Positions 8,301 to 14,581 of a stretch of 23,201 nt of DNA are shown here, in pieces (position 1 is the stretch's first letter; each line of letters begins with the position of its first letter). The DNA is taken from assembly GCA_959606905.1 (NCBI GenBank), contig CAUHML010000045.1:1-23201 (forward strand), given 5' to 3'. This DNA comes from an uncultured Bacteroides sp. Its GTDB lineage: Bacteria; Bacteroidota; Bacteroidia; Bacteroidales; Bacteroidaceae. Below the pieces are notes generated by a model. The model saw nothing but the letters and a program-made list of their open reading frames with translations, did not search any database and had not been told where the DNA came from. Made by a program: the position numbers and the translations under genes.

Positions 8301-8321
8301 GTCTGTCCACTGTGGACAGAC
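8301..8321. promoter_or_regulatory. palindromic operator candidate
   Basis: Two perfect 10-base arms, GTCTGTCCAC and GTGGACAGAC, around a single T. An extra half-site CTGTCTAC lies at 8288-8295, 15 bases before the matching CTGTCCAC of the palindrome. The site is in the middle of the divergent intergenic region between the HTH-like gene (8254, minus) and the replication-type gene (8380, plus). It overlaps the place where the -33 region of a plus promoter would fall if the -7 is TTCCTTTG at 8333-8340. It fits a repressor site, probably autoregulatory, but the protein is not proven. Confidence 0.55.
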
Positions 8322-8379
8322 GCGTCTATTTTTTCCTTTGTAACTTCGCTGCCATTATTACAAAAAAAACAAAGCACAC

Positions 8380-9420
8380 ATGGCTATAAAAGCATTGAAA
8401 CAAAGCGTTTCCATCAGCGAGACGCAGAAAATGATCCATCAGTGGAAGGGACGGGGAATAAACGACCCCACCATAACCAAGTTACTGGACCTCTACCTGG
8501 GAATGCCCGCTTACATGAATTCCCAAGGTATCTATCCGCACTGCAATTTCTATGACATCCGGTTGTCACTCCGCTTTTCGTACACATCAACACTGGTCGC
8601 CGCAGTAACAAACTGCCTGTCATTCGGAATGATATGGGACGAACCACACACCAAAGTCATCGCATTTTACTCACCATTATGGTATCGCCAGGAGAATGGA
8701 AATCCAACGGAATCACCGCAGAATCCTGCGCAAGAAACACCGCAGGATTCTGCTTTTAATAGTAATATATTATATAATATAAATAATATATATCCTCCGG
8801 AGGATTCCCGTAAGGGATATTCCGCCGGAAACGGAGTACGAAACACAGAGGAAACAGATTCCCGGAAGACTCCTTCGGAAATTCCTGCGGAAACGCCTGA
8901 CGGCGGAAAAACGTCACCGGCCCTGTCTCCCGCCACAGACTTCTTCCACCGGCTCAACGCCAGTCCCGAAGAAAAGCAGCGGGTACTGGTCCCACTCATC
9001 AACAGCATAGCCACCAGCCACCACTATACCCGTCCAAGGGCGTTACAAGGACTGGTTATCCTGGTGAACCAGTTTCTCATCCCTTACTTCGACTCCGATC
9101 CCCGCTTCTCCCGGGTCTCGCACACGGGAAAAATCATCTGGCTGCAAAACCTCATGAAGACACGCCACGGACAATCATTGATGGGGCAAGCCATTGCCCG
9201 GCTGGGCAGCGAACTGAACAAGGATCTGGAAGAAAAACATAGAAAACTCCGTGAATTCCGCCCCGTCTCACCCTTCGAGTGGAAGGAGTCCGACAAGAAC
9301 ATCCGTTATTACGATGATCCTATAGACGGAAAAGTGGAAATACCGGAGAATGCGCCGCCACGCCCTGCCGAAACCGCCATCTGGAACGTGCTGTCCAAAG
9401 AATGGGTAGACAATGATTAG
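8380..9420 (+). CDS. unknown replication-module protein (DUF7833-like)
   Basis: 346 residues. The N-terminal about 105 residues (ALKQSVSISETQKMIHQWKG... to VIAFYSPLWYRQENG) look folded. Residues about 106-185 form a low-complexity linker rich in P, E, T, S and N. The C-terminal part (DFFHRLNASPEEKQRVLVPL onward) is helical and ends in ENAPPRPAETAIWNVLSKEW, a tail I associate with Bacteroides proteins found beside Toprim/primase genes. I cannot name a function; a replication initiator or helicase-loader role is only suggested by its neighbour. Base composition is clearly more GC-rich than the capsule genes. It is the first plus-strand gene after the divergent HTH-like gene. Confidence 0.7.
   Translation: MAIKALKQSVSISETQKMIHQWKGRGINDPTITKLLDLYLGMPAYMNSQGIYPHCNFYDIRLSLRFSYTSTLVAAVTNCLSFGMIWDEPHTKVIAFYSPLWYRQENGNPTESPQNPAQETPQDSAFNSNILYNINNIYPPEDSRKGYSAGNGVRNTEETDSRKTPSEIPAETPDGGKTSPALSPATDFFHRLNASPEEKQRVLVPLINSIATSHHYTRPRALQGLVILVNQFLIPYFDSDPRFSRVSHTGKIIWLQNLMKTRHGQSLMGQAIARLGSELNKDLEEKHRKLREFRPVSPFEWKESDKNIRYYDDPIDGKVEIPENAPPRPAETAIWNVLSKEWVDND
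8718..8753 (+). repeat. 13-bp perfect hairpin inside the linker of the 8380-9420 gene
   Basis: GCAGAATCCTGCG and CGCAGGATTCTGC are perfect inverted copies with a 10-base loop. TTTT and about 45 bases of almost pure A/T follow. It looks like an intrinsic terminator placed within the coding frame. A second perfect 14-base palindrome ATCCTCCGGAGGAT lies at 8792-8805, and related GGAAT/CGGAA motifs continue to about 8910. Confidence 0.6.
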
Positions 9421-9433
9421 TAGTTAGTGACGT

Positions 9434-9511
9434 TTTGTCATTCTGAGCTCGCGAAGAATCTGAATGCATCCACTTTATGTTTCCGGATTCTTCGTCCCTA
9501 CCAATGACAAA
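9434..9511. repeat. REP-like intergenic palindrome
   Basis: Imperfect inverted repeat between two plus-strand genes: TTTGTCATTctgagctcgCG then AAGAATC on the left, and GATTCTTCGtccctacc then AATGACAAA on the right. The arm type GTCATTCTGAGC...GCGAAGAATC is a widespread intergenic palindrome in many bacterial genomes and is likely present in many copies in this one. It might act as a terminator or mRNA-stabilising hairpin between the two genes. Confidence 0.6.
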
Positions 9512-9554
9512 TACACCCGAATATTTATTTTTTAATTCTTAATTTTCAATTCAA

Positions 9555-11462
9555 ATGAAACCCTATTATTCACTCTCAGACTTTCCGGACCGCAAGAATG
9601 CGGGAAAGAATTTCATCGCCCGATGCCCCAAATGCGGCACCATGCATCTGTATATCTCAAAAGCCAAAGGACTATATCATTGCTTCTACGCCGGATGCGA
9701 CTTCAACGGCATTCTGACCGATTACTGCAAGGACAACCGTCCCATGTTCCCTTACAAAAAAGGAGATTCTCCCTCAAATACCGGAACATACCGCCCACAG
9801 GATAGCCGGAATGCGGAAAACTCCGTAAACGAAGTCCCCATGCTGCCGGGCGACTACAAAGCCCTCGCCCCCACCGTGATGCAAAAAATCAAGCCGCTGG
9901 ACGAATCGCCCGACTGTACGGACTCCGACCAGTTGGCCGCACGCCGCTACCTGGCCGACCAGGGCATCTCCCTCACCACCGCCATTGCGGCACACATCGG
10001 CTGTCTGCGCCATTACTGCATCACCAAAAACAGTGAGGACAAGCGCGAACAGGCTTCCAGCATCTTTCCCTGCATCGCATACGTGAATTATGTGGACGGA
10101 CGTCCCGTCAATGCCAAGTACCGCTCATGCAGCCCCATCCAGTCTCCAAAGCCCGAAGAGGGACAGCCCCTGACGTACAGCAAATTCTGGAGTCAGGATT
10201 CGCCCACCACACCGTGCGCCCCCTATAACATAGACTGCATCAACCCGCTGCTGGTGGAAGAGGAGATTATCCCCCGCCTCATCATCGTAGAAGGAGGAAA
10301 AGACGCGTTGACATTGATGGAAGCAGGATACCGCCATGTCATCAGCGTACCCTCGGGAGCGGCAAGCGACCTGGCAAAATGCTTCGAGGCCTTCATCCCC
10401 TGGCTGGACCAGGTACAGGACATCGTGATCTGCGGTGACTCCGACCTGCCCGGGCGCATACTGGTAAAACATCTTTCCGATTATTTCGGGGCACGCTGCC
10501 TTTTCACCATCCTGCCCGGAGGATGCAAGGACATAGGCGATGTGATGAAGCTCTACGGCACCGAAGTGGTGCGTAACGTCATAGACGATGCCTGTGCCTG
10601 CCAAACCACCGATATCATCACGGTGGAACAACGCAGGGAGGAAGTGATAAACGTGCAGCACGGCAAATACGACCATGGCTACAGCGTGGGCTACGGACCG
10701 CTGACCGACCGCGTTTTCCACCCCACCGACATAGGAGGCCTGATCATCATGACCGGAATACCCAACAGCGGAAAGACTGATTTCCTGAATGACCTGACCA
10801 GCCGCATCATGCGCGACACGGAACGCTTCGTGTGCTACCTCTCCTTCGAGGTGCCGGACAAGGACAAGCATATCGCCCACCTGGTCCATCTGCTGCTGGG
10901 CAAAGCCAACACCACCGCCTATACCGACGAACAGCTGACGCCCTATATTGATTTTCTGAACACTCACATGATTCATCTGGATATGCACGAGGTGCCGCCC
11001 ACTCCCGGAAATATCCTGCATCGGGCCGATCTGATACGCCGCAGGCATCCGTTGAAATATCTGGTTATAGATCCTTATCTTTTTGTAGAGGCGCAAAGCG
11101 GAAAGAACGAGACTGAGACCCAGAGCATCAAGTCGATGCTGACCCGTTTCCAGTCGTGGGGGCGTGACAACCACATCTGGGTAATCATTGTGGCGCATCC
11201 GCGCAGCCTGAAGAAAATAGACGGCAAGAACGAGATGGAGGACATCAACATGTACACCATATCGGGCAGCGCCAACTGGGCGAACCTGGCCGATTTCATC
11301 CTTTCCATCACTCGCATAAACGAACCCGACCGCGCCTTCACCCGTCTGGATGTATTGAAAGTGCGCGATCAGGAACTATGCCGCACGGGAACCGTGTACT
11401 ACACCCGCCAACCTTGCGGACGTTACGAAGAGCACGAGAGCGAGGAGGAATGCGGTGGTTAG
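9555..11462 (+). CDS. primase-helicase (zinc ribbon, Toprim, RecA-like domain)
   Basis: 635 residues with a T7 gp4-like order. A zinc ribbon with C24, C27, C43 and C48 (ARCPKCGTMHLY...YHCFYAGCDF) starts the protein. The Toprim domain has IIVEGGKDALTLMEAG (E246, D250) and ICGDSDLPGR (D295, D297), the acidic triad for primer synthesis. The RecA-like domain has Walker A GIPNSGKTDF (401-410), Walker B YLVIDPY (502-508) and the IWVIIVAHPR motif (541-550). It would act in DNA replication of a mobile or phage-derived unit. It stands with HU, smalltalk and amidase genes but with no integrase or terminase in view. GC content is well above the surrounding capsule genes. Confidence 0.85.
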   Translation: MKPYYSLSDFPDRKNAGKNFIARCPKCGTMHLYISKAKGLYHCFYAGCDFNGILTDYCKDNRPMFPYKKGDSPSNTGTYRPQDSRNAENSVNEVPMLPGDYKALAPTVMQKIKPLDESPDCTDSDQLAARRYLADQGISLTTAIAAHIGCLRHYCITKNSEDKREQASSIFPCIAYVNYVDGRPVNAKYRSCSPIQSPKPEEGQPLTYSKFWSQDSPTTPCAPYNIDCINPLLVEEEIIPRLIIVEGGKDALTLMEAGYRHVISVPSGAASDLAKCFEAFIPWLDQVQDIVICGDSDLPGRILVKHLSDYFGARCLFTILPGGCKDIGDVMKLYGTEVVRNVIDDACACQTTDIITVEQRREEVINVQHGKYDHGYSVGYGPLTDRVFHPTDIGGLIIMTGIPNSGKTDFLNDLTSRIMRDTERFVCYLSFEVPDKDKHIAHLVHLLLGKANTTAYTDEQLTPYIDFLNTHMIHLDMHEVPPTPGNILHRADLIRRRHPLKYLVIDPYLFVEAQSGKNETETQSIKSMLTRFQSWGRDNHIWVIIVAHPRSLKKIDGKNEMEDINMYTISGSANWANLADFILSITRINEPDRAFTRLDVLKVRDQELCRTGTVYYTRQPCGRYEEHESEEECGG

Positions 11463-11608
11463 TGATTAGTGTGGTTAGTGAAGCTGCTCGGTTGGTTTTA
11501 CACGTTAGCAAGCATAGGCTTATGCATAGGCAAGTATAGGCTTACGCATACGTATGCATAAGGCAACGCCACCGTATGCATGTACACGCACAGCCCACTA
11601 ACCACTAA
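11463..11608. repeat. repeat-rich spacer between convergent genes
   Basis: Between the end of the primase-helicase (plus) and the end of the DUF4248 gene (minus). Outer arms ATTAGTG(tg)GTTAGTG at 11465-11480 and CACTAACCACTAAT at 11596-11609 are inverted copies with a 2-base bulge. The inside holds repeated AGCATAGGCTTATGCATAGG (11511-11530), AGTATAGGCTTACGCATACG (11533-11552), CGTATGCATAAGGC (11551-11564) and CGTATGCATG (11573-11582), giving many small palindromes. No coding frame is evident. It could serve as a bidirectional terminator or as a protein-binding site. Confidence 0.55.
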
Positions 11609-11848
11609 TTACGGTCTTCCCAGATAATGGAAAATCAATCCCACTTGCACTGAATTGAAAATGCGTTGTCTGTCCACATAGCCCGAATCGAGCAGAGCCT
11701 GATAAAGCGACTTGTGATGGTGTATCCAGGCGGAAAGACGGTTCAACGCCGCCACGGGAGTAATATCGGGGGCGTACCCCATGGCCAGATCCCGTTTATA
11801 ATAAGGTTTCACCGGCCATTCGCCGGAATACGCTTCTTCTTTGTTCAT
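11609..11848 (-). CDS. DUF4248 family protein
   Basis: 79 residues from ATG 11848. PVKPYYKRDLAMGYAPDITP then VAALNRLSAWIHHHKSLYQA, LLDSGYVDRQRIFNSVQVGL and IFHYLGRP match the DUF4248 pattern (aromatic-YG.ELA..Y.P...P..AL..L..WI...P.L...L...GY......FT..QV..I..YLG.P). The family is small, probably helical and DNA-binding-like, of unknown function. It occurs in Bacteroidales next to HU and amidase genes, as here. Earlier in-frame starts exist (ATG 11890, TTG 11893) and cannot be excluded; the extra 14 residues look unstructured. It is divergent from the HU-like gene and has its own good promoter. Confidence 0.75.
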   Translation of the reverse strand: MNKEEAYSGEWPVKPYYKRDLAMGYAPDITPVAALNRLSAWIHHHKSLYQALLDSGYVDRQRIFNSVQVGLIFHYLGRP

Positions 11849-11939
11849 AACATTCACTTTTTTTACTACCATATTTCGACTTAAAATCATCAATTACCTA
11901 TCAGTAATATTGCCAATTTCATATCGTTAATCTTTATAG

Positions 11940-11971
11940 CAAATGTAATGAAAATAGCTCACATATAGAAA
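11940..11971 (-). promoter_or_regulatory. promoter for the DUF4248 gene
   Basis: On the minus strand TTTC (11971-11968), 20 bases, then TACATTTG (11947-11940). The latter is a perfect match to the Bacteroides -7 consensus TAnnTTTG and the former a 3/4 match to the -33 TTTG. It is placed 50-90 bases before the DUF4248 start. The region between this and the HU promoter (11972-12074) has no ORF but carries repeated GTGTCAT/CGTCATG motifs that could be operators. Confidence 0.55.
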
Positions 11972-12074
11972 TAGTTCAAGACCTTTAATTCACTTTATCT
12001 CACCCTCTGTCACAGTGTGTCATACACCGTCATGCCGGTTTACGCCTCTTCACAACCCCCTCTTTCCGGAGTGT

Positions 12075-12082
12075 TATCTTTG
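12075..12082 (+). promoter_or_regulatory. -7 element of the HU/smalltalk/amidase promoter
   Basis: TATCTTTG fits the Bacteroides -7 consensus TAnnTTTG exactly and lies about 36 bases before the HU-like start codon. No good -33 TTTG is seen at the expected 19-21 base spacing (only TTCA near 12049), so the promoter may need an activator. Confidence 0.45.
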
Positions 12083-12117
12083 TCATGTTCAATTCATAGT
12101 AACCATTTAAAAACAAA

Positions 12118-12597
12118 ATGATTATGGCATTAAATTACAGTGTTTCATTGCGTCCCAATCCGCTGGACAAGGATGCAGCCCCCAAGGCTTACGCCACAGC
12201 ACAAATCAACGGTGAACTTACCTTGAAACAGCTCAGCAAGCGTGTTTCTTCACAAACCACCGTGAGCCGCGCCGATGTGGTGGCCGTCCTTACCGCCACC
12301 GTGGACAATCTGCTGGAAGCCCTCACCGAAGGCAAACAAGTGGACTTTGGCGAACTGGGCAAGTTCCGTCTCCAGATAGCCAGTGTAGGTACGGAAAAAC
12401 TGACGGATTTCACCGCTGCCCACATCACCGGGGTGAATATCCAATATGTTCCCGGTGAGGATTTGAAAACCATCTTCGGCGCACTGGAATTCCAGCCCGT
12501 AGCCAGCCGGGCCGCACAGGCAGCCGCACTGCGTGCCGAAAAAGAGGGAAAAGCCGTGGCAGACCTGCTGAAGACCAAAGACGAACCGGGAGTCTAA
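12118..12597 (+). CDS. HU-family (HU-HIG type) DNA-binding protein
   Basis: 159 residues. Residues about 25-115 form the HU fold: a helical start LTLKQLSKRVSSQTTVSRAD, then VVAVLTATVDNLLEALTEGK and the beta part QVDFGELGKFRLQIAS, with FGELGKFRL as the HU core motif. The C-terminal about 40 residues (FQPVASRAAQAAALRAEKEG...) are an Ala/Glu/Lys-rich extension found in Bacteroidetes-specific HU-like proteins. It would bend or bind DNA. A second ATG at 12124 gives MALNYSVSLR, the more usual N-terminus for the family, and may be the true start. The gene heads a plus-strand set with the smalltalk peptide, amidase and a small unknown protein. Confidence 0.85.
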   Translation: MIMALNYSVSLRPNPLDKDAAPKAYATAQINGELTLKQLSKRVSSQTTVSRADVVAVLTATVDNLLEALTEGKQVDFGELGKFRLQIASVGTEKLTDFTAAHITGVNIQYVPGEDLKTIFGALEFQPVASRAAQAAALRAEKEGKAVADLLKTKDEPGV

Positions 12598-12673
12598 AGT
12601 CATGGAGGGAGGAGTAACTCCCTCCCCCTGTCTTGTTTATTCTTTAATGTATCACTCTTAAAACTTTATCTTT

Positions 12674-12778
12674 ATGGAAAATCAGAAAAGAAAATCAACC
12701 TGGAGCCTCATCCTCAAAGTAATCATCGCAGTGGCGACCGCCATAGGCAGCGTCATAGGTATACAAAGTTGCATTTAG
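12674..12778 (+). CDS. smalltalk protein
   Basis: 34 residues: a charged start MENQKRKSTW, then one hydrophobic helix SLILKVIIAVATAIGSVIGI and a QSCI end. Size, the basic start followed by W..ILK, the AIGS motif, and position between an HU-like gene and an amidase gene all fit the smalltalk family of Bacteroidales. Function is unknown. The helix suggests insertion in the inner membrane. The stop is 9 bases before the amidase ATG, so the two are co-transcribed and likely co-translated. Confidence 0.85.
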   Translation: MENQKRKSTWSLILKVIIAVATAIGSVIGIQSCI

Positions 12779-12787
12779 TCGGCCGGG

Positions 12788-13201
12788 ATGCGTAAAATAA
12801 CACTGATCATCATCCATTGTTCCGCCACCCCTGAGGGGCGAAACCTGGACTTTGAAGCCTGCCGCCACGACCATATCCACCACCGTGGCTTCAGTGACAT
12901 CGGTTACCATTTCTACATCACGCGCAACGGCGAGATTCACCGTGGCAGACCGATAGAGAAAATGGGGGCGCATTGCAAGAACCATAACCGCCATTCCGTA
13001 GGCATCTGCTATGAAGGAGGCTTGTCTTCCGGCGGCGTACCCACGGATACACGGACGCTGGAACAGAAAGCCGCCATGCTGGCGTTGCTCCGCGAACTGC
13101 GAGAGCTGTTTCCCACGTCATTGATTGTGGGGCATCATGATCTGAATCCCATGAAACCGTGTCCATGTTTCAATGTAGTGAAAGAAATGGCAGGCATATA
13201 A
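12788..13201 (+). CDS. N-acetylmuramoyl-L-alanine amidase (T7 lysozyme/Amidase_2 type)
   Basis: 137 residues, the size of T7 lysozyme. ITLIIIHCSAT carries the first zinc ligand (H10). DIGYHFYITRNGEIHRGRP (37-55) has the catalytic-type Tyr40. GHHDLNPMKPCPCF (115-128) supplies the second His, Lys123 and Cys125, matching the H/K/C set of T7 lysozyme. The enzyme would cut the bond between MurNAc and L-Ala of peptidoglycan. No signal peptide is seen, so access to the wall would need a holin-like helper; the adjacent smalltalk peptide is a candidate. All zinc ligands are intact. Confidence 0.9.
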   Translation: MRKITLIIIHCSATPEGRNLDFEACRHDHIHHRGFSDIGYHFYITRNGEIHRGRPIEKMGAHCKNHNRHSVGICYEGGLSSGGVPTDTRTLEQKAAMLALLRELRELFPTSLIVGHHDLNPMKPCPCFNVVKEMAGI

Positions 13202-13227
13202 ATATGAATCATTAACCGCTAACTGAT

Positions 13228-13536
13228 ATGAAACTACTGATAGACCAACTGATAGTCCTTGACCGGGCTTTTTACCGTTATTATCTGGAGATGCTACTTA
13301 CCCTGGAACACACCCATGCGCTTACTCCCTGGCAGATGTCCATACTGCTGTGGCGTGCCAAAATCTTCCATGTGGAAATCCTTTATCCGGAACTGCTGCG
13401 TATCAGCATCGGCAATGAACAGGAAAAGGATGAAATCCGATTCATGAAGATGTGGAAGCTGAAGGAGCTGGAAAAGGTGATGACCGTGTGGCAACGAAGA
13501 CAGTGCCAAGAAATTAAAAGGAAAAAGTGGAGATAA
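13228..13536 (+). CDS. small basic helical protein, unknown
   Basis: 102 residues, no signal peptide and no clear transmembrane helix, with many aromatic and basic residues. It starts MKLLIDQLIVLDRAFYRYYL and ends KVMTVWQRRQCQEIKRKKWR. It looks mostly alpha-helical. The gene follows the amidase by 26 bases in the same orientation and is followed by a strong terminator, so it is the last gene of the plus-strand module. The family is not recognised, and a shadow ORF in another frame (13259-13447) is less likely. Confidence 0.6.
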   Translation: MKLLIDQLIVLDRAFYRYYLEMLLTLEHTHALTPWQMSILLWRAKIFHVEILYPELLRISIGNEQEKDEIRFMKMWKLKELEKVMTVWQRRQCQEIKRKKWR

Positions 13537-13563
13537 GACTCTTTTCCATTTGCTTTTGAGAAT

Positions 13564-13599
13564 GAGGGCAGGAACTTAGAAGGTTTCTGTCCTCTTTTT
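13564..13599 (+). terminator. intrinsic terminator of the plus-strand module
   Basis: GAGGGCAGGAAC and GTTTCTGTCCTC pair over 12 positions (two G-U) with loop TTAGAAG, followed by TTTTT. It lies 28 bases after the last plus-strand gene. Confidence 0.85.
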
Positions 13600-13684
13600 G
13601 TTAATAGTAAAAAGTCATTCAATATATGTAAGCACTAAAATGAAGATATACTTCTTAATTTAGAGCTAACCAATGGAAGCATTA

Positions 13685-14572
13685 TTATAAGTCAATTTGT
13701 TTTCGTTCATAACTATCAATCAAAGAGCATTCTGTACAATTGACTATACGTACACCTTGAGACACCGCATAGGCAGCCATAATATCATGATTCTTGAAGA
13801 CAGCCATTTTCTCTTCCAAATAATCACTCATGCGCCAAACTGTAGAATCCCATCGAAGCATAGGTTTCAATTCCACTTTATTTTTATCATAGAAATGGGT
13901 ATCACAAATGCATAATTGATTTTTTGAATTAACGGTCAAAGAATCAAAAAATGTATGATCCACGCCATATAAATCAATCTCACTATAACCAGAGTTTATA
14001 CCTACATAAATCGCCATCAAAGCAACTGTAACTACACTAGGCATTGACAAACCATGCCTATAGAAATAATGACGAAATTCTTCATAACCTGTATATACTG
14101 TAAGATTTAAGGGCACGATATGAATATGACTATTATGCAGACCGCTAAATGCCAAAAATTGTCTTTTCAAAGAAGCAGGTATATAAAGATTCATCTCCCA
14201 ATCCACCTTCTTATTCAAATCATCAAACAACTTCATAACCCTATCATGATTGTGATTTTCTTGAAAGAACATAGGATCAGCCATACAAAAATGCTTTGGT
14301 CTAATCTGAGTAAAAATATCCATTGAACCAAAGAAATTCAAGACTATGAAGTCAGTATTCTTAAACTCATCCGTCGTCAATCTAGGTAATACATTCTTCA
14401 TAGAAGGACCATTAGCAAGCATGGCCACTTTCCCTGAATACACTTTTTTTAGGGGATTTTTCAAATTACCTTTTGTCTGAAATAGCAAATGTGCAAGAAA
14501 AAAAACAAACTTAACAGTTTGTTTAACGAACGAAAAAGCACTTTTTATTTCTTTTTTTACCATCTTATCCAT
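13685..14572 (-). CDS. DUF115/GT42-like putative glycosyltransferase
   Basis: 295 residues. The conserved core starts VYSGKVAMLANGPSMKNVLP (44-63) and DFIVLNFFGSMDIF (74-87), a Rossmann-like half. Later come MPSVVTVALMAIYVGINSGY (177-196) and EIDLYGVDHTFFDS (198-211), then CDTHFYDKN and VRIVNCTECSLIDSYER. The GNGPS loop near the N-terminus and the S-V...A..A...GY.EI.L.G.D segment have the same layout as the CMP-sialyltransferase family GT42 (CstII) and the DUF115/MptE-like family. A CMP-ulosonic-acid transferase is my inference, supported by the CMP-sugar synthetase in the same locus. No signal peptide is seen; a weak hydrophobic patch at 21-32 may touch the membrane. The closest relative is the neighbouring broken copy. 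Confidence 0.65.
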   Translation of the reverse strand: MDKMVKKEIKSAFSFVKQTVKFVFFLAHLLFQTKGNLKNPLKKVYSGKVAMLANGPSMKNVLPRLTTDEFKNTDFIVLNFFGSMDIFTQIRPKHFCMADPMFFQENHNHDRVMKLFDDLNKKVDWEMNLYIPASLKRQFLAFSGLHNSHIHIVPLNLTVYTGYEEFRHYFYRHGLSMPSVVTVALMAIYVGINSGYSEIDLYGVDHTFFDSLTVNSKNQLCICDTHFYDKNKVELKPMLRWDSTVWRMSDYLEEKMAVFKNHDIMAAYAVSQGVRIVNCTECSLIDSYERKQIDL

Positions 14573-14581
14573 AATTTTTTG

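Noticed and set aside
8102..8377. Longer 91-residue form of the HTH-like protein
   Set aside because: It would start inside the divergent promoter region and include the palindrome as coding sequence. The ATG at 8254 leaves a normal intergenic region.
10125..11198. 357-codon open frame on the minus strand inside the primase-helicase gene
   Set aside because: The plus-strand frame carries zinc-ribbon, Toprim and Walker motifs. The antisense frame is His/Val/Gly-rich shadow sequence typical of GC-rich genes and has no recognisable motif.
11510..11585. Repeats that might suggest a small CRISPR array
   Set aside because: Units are short, unequal and partly palindromic, there are no regular spacers, and no cas genes are present.
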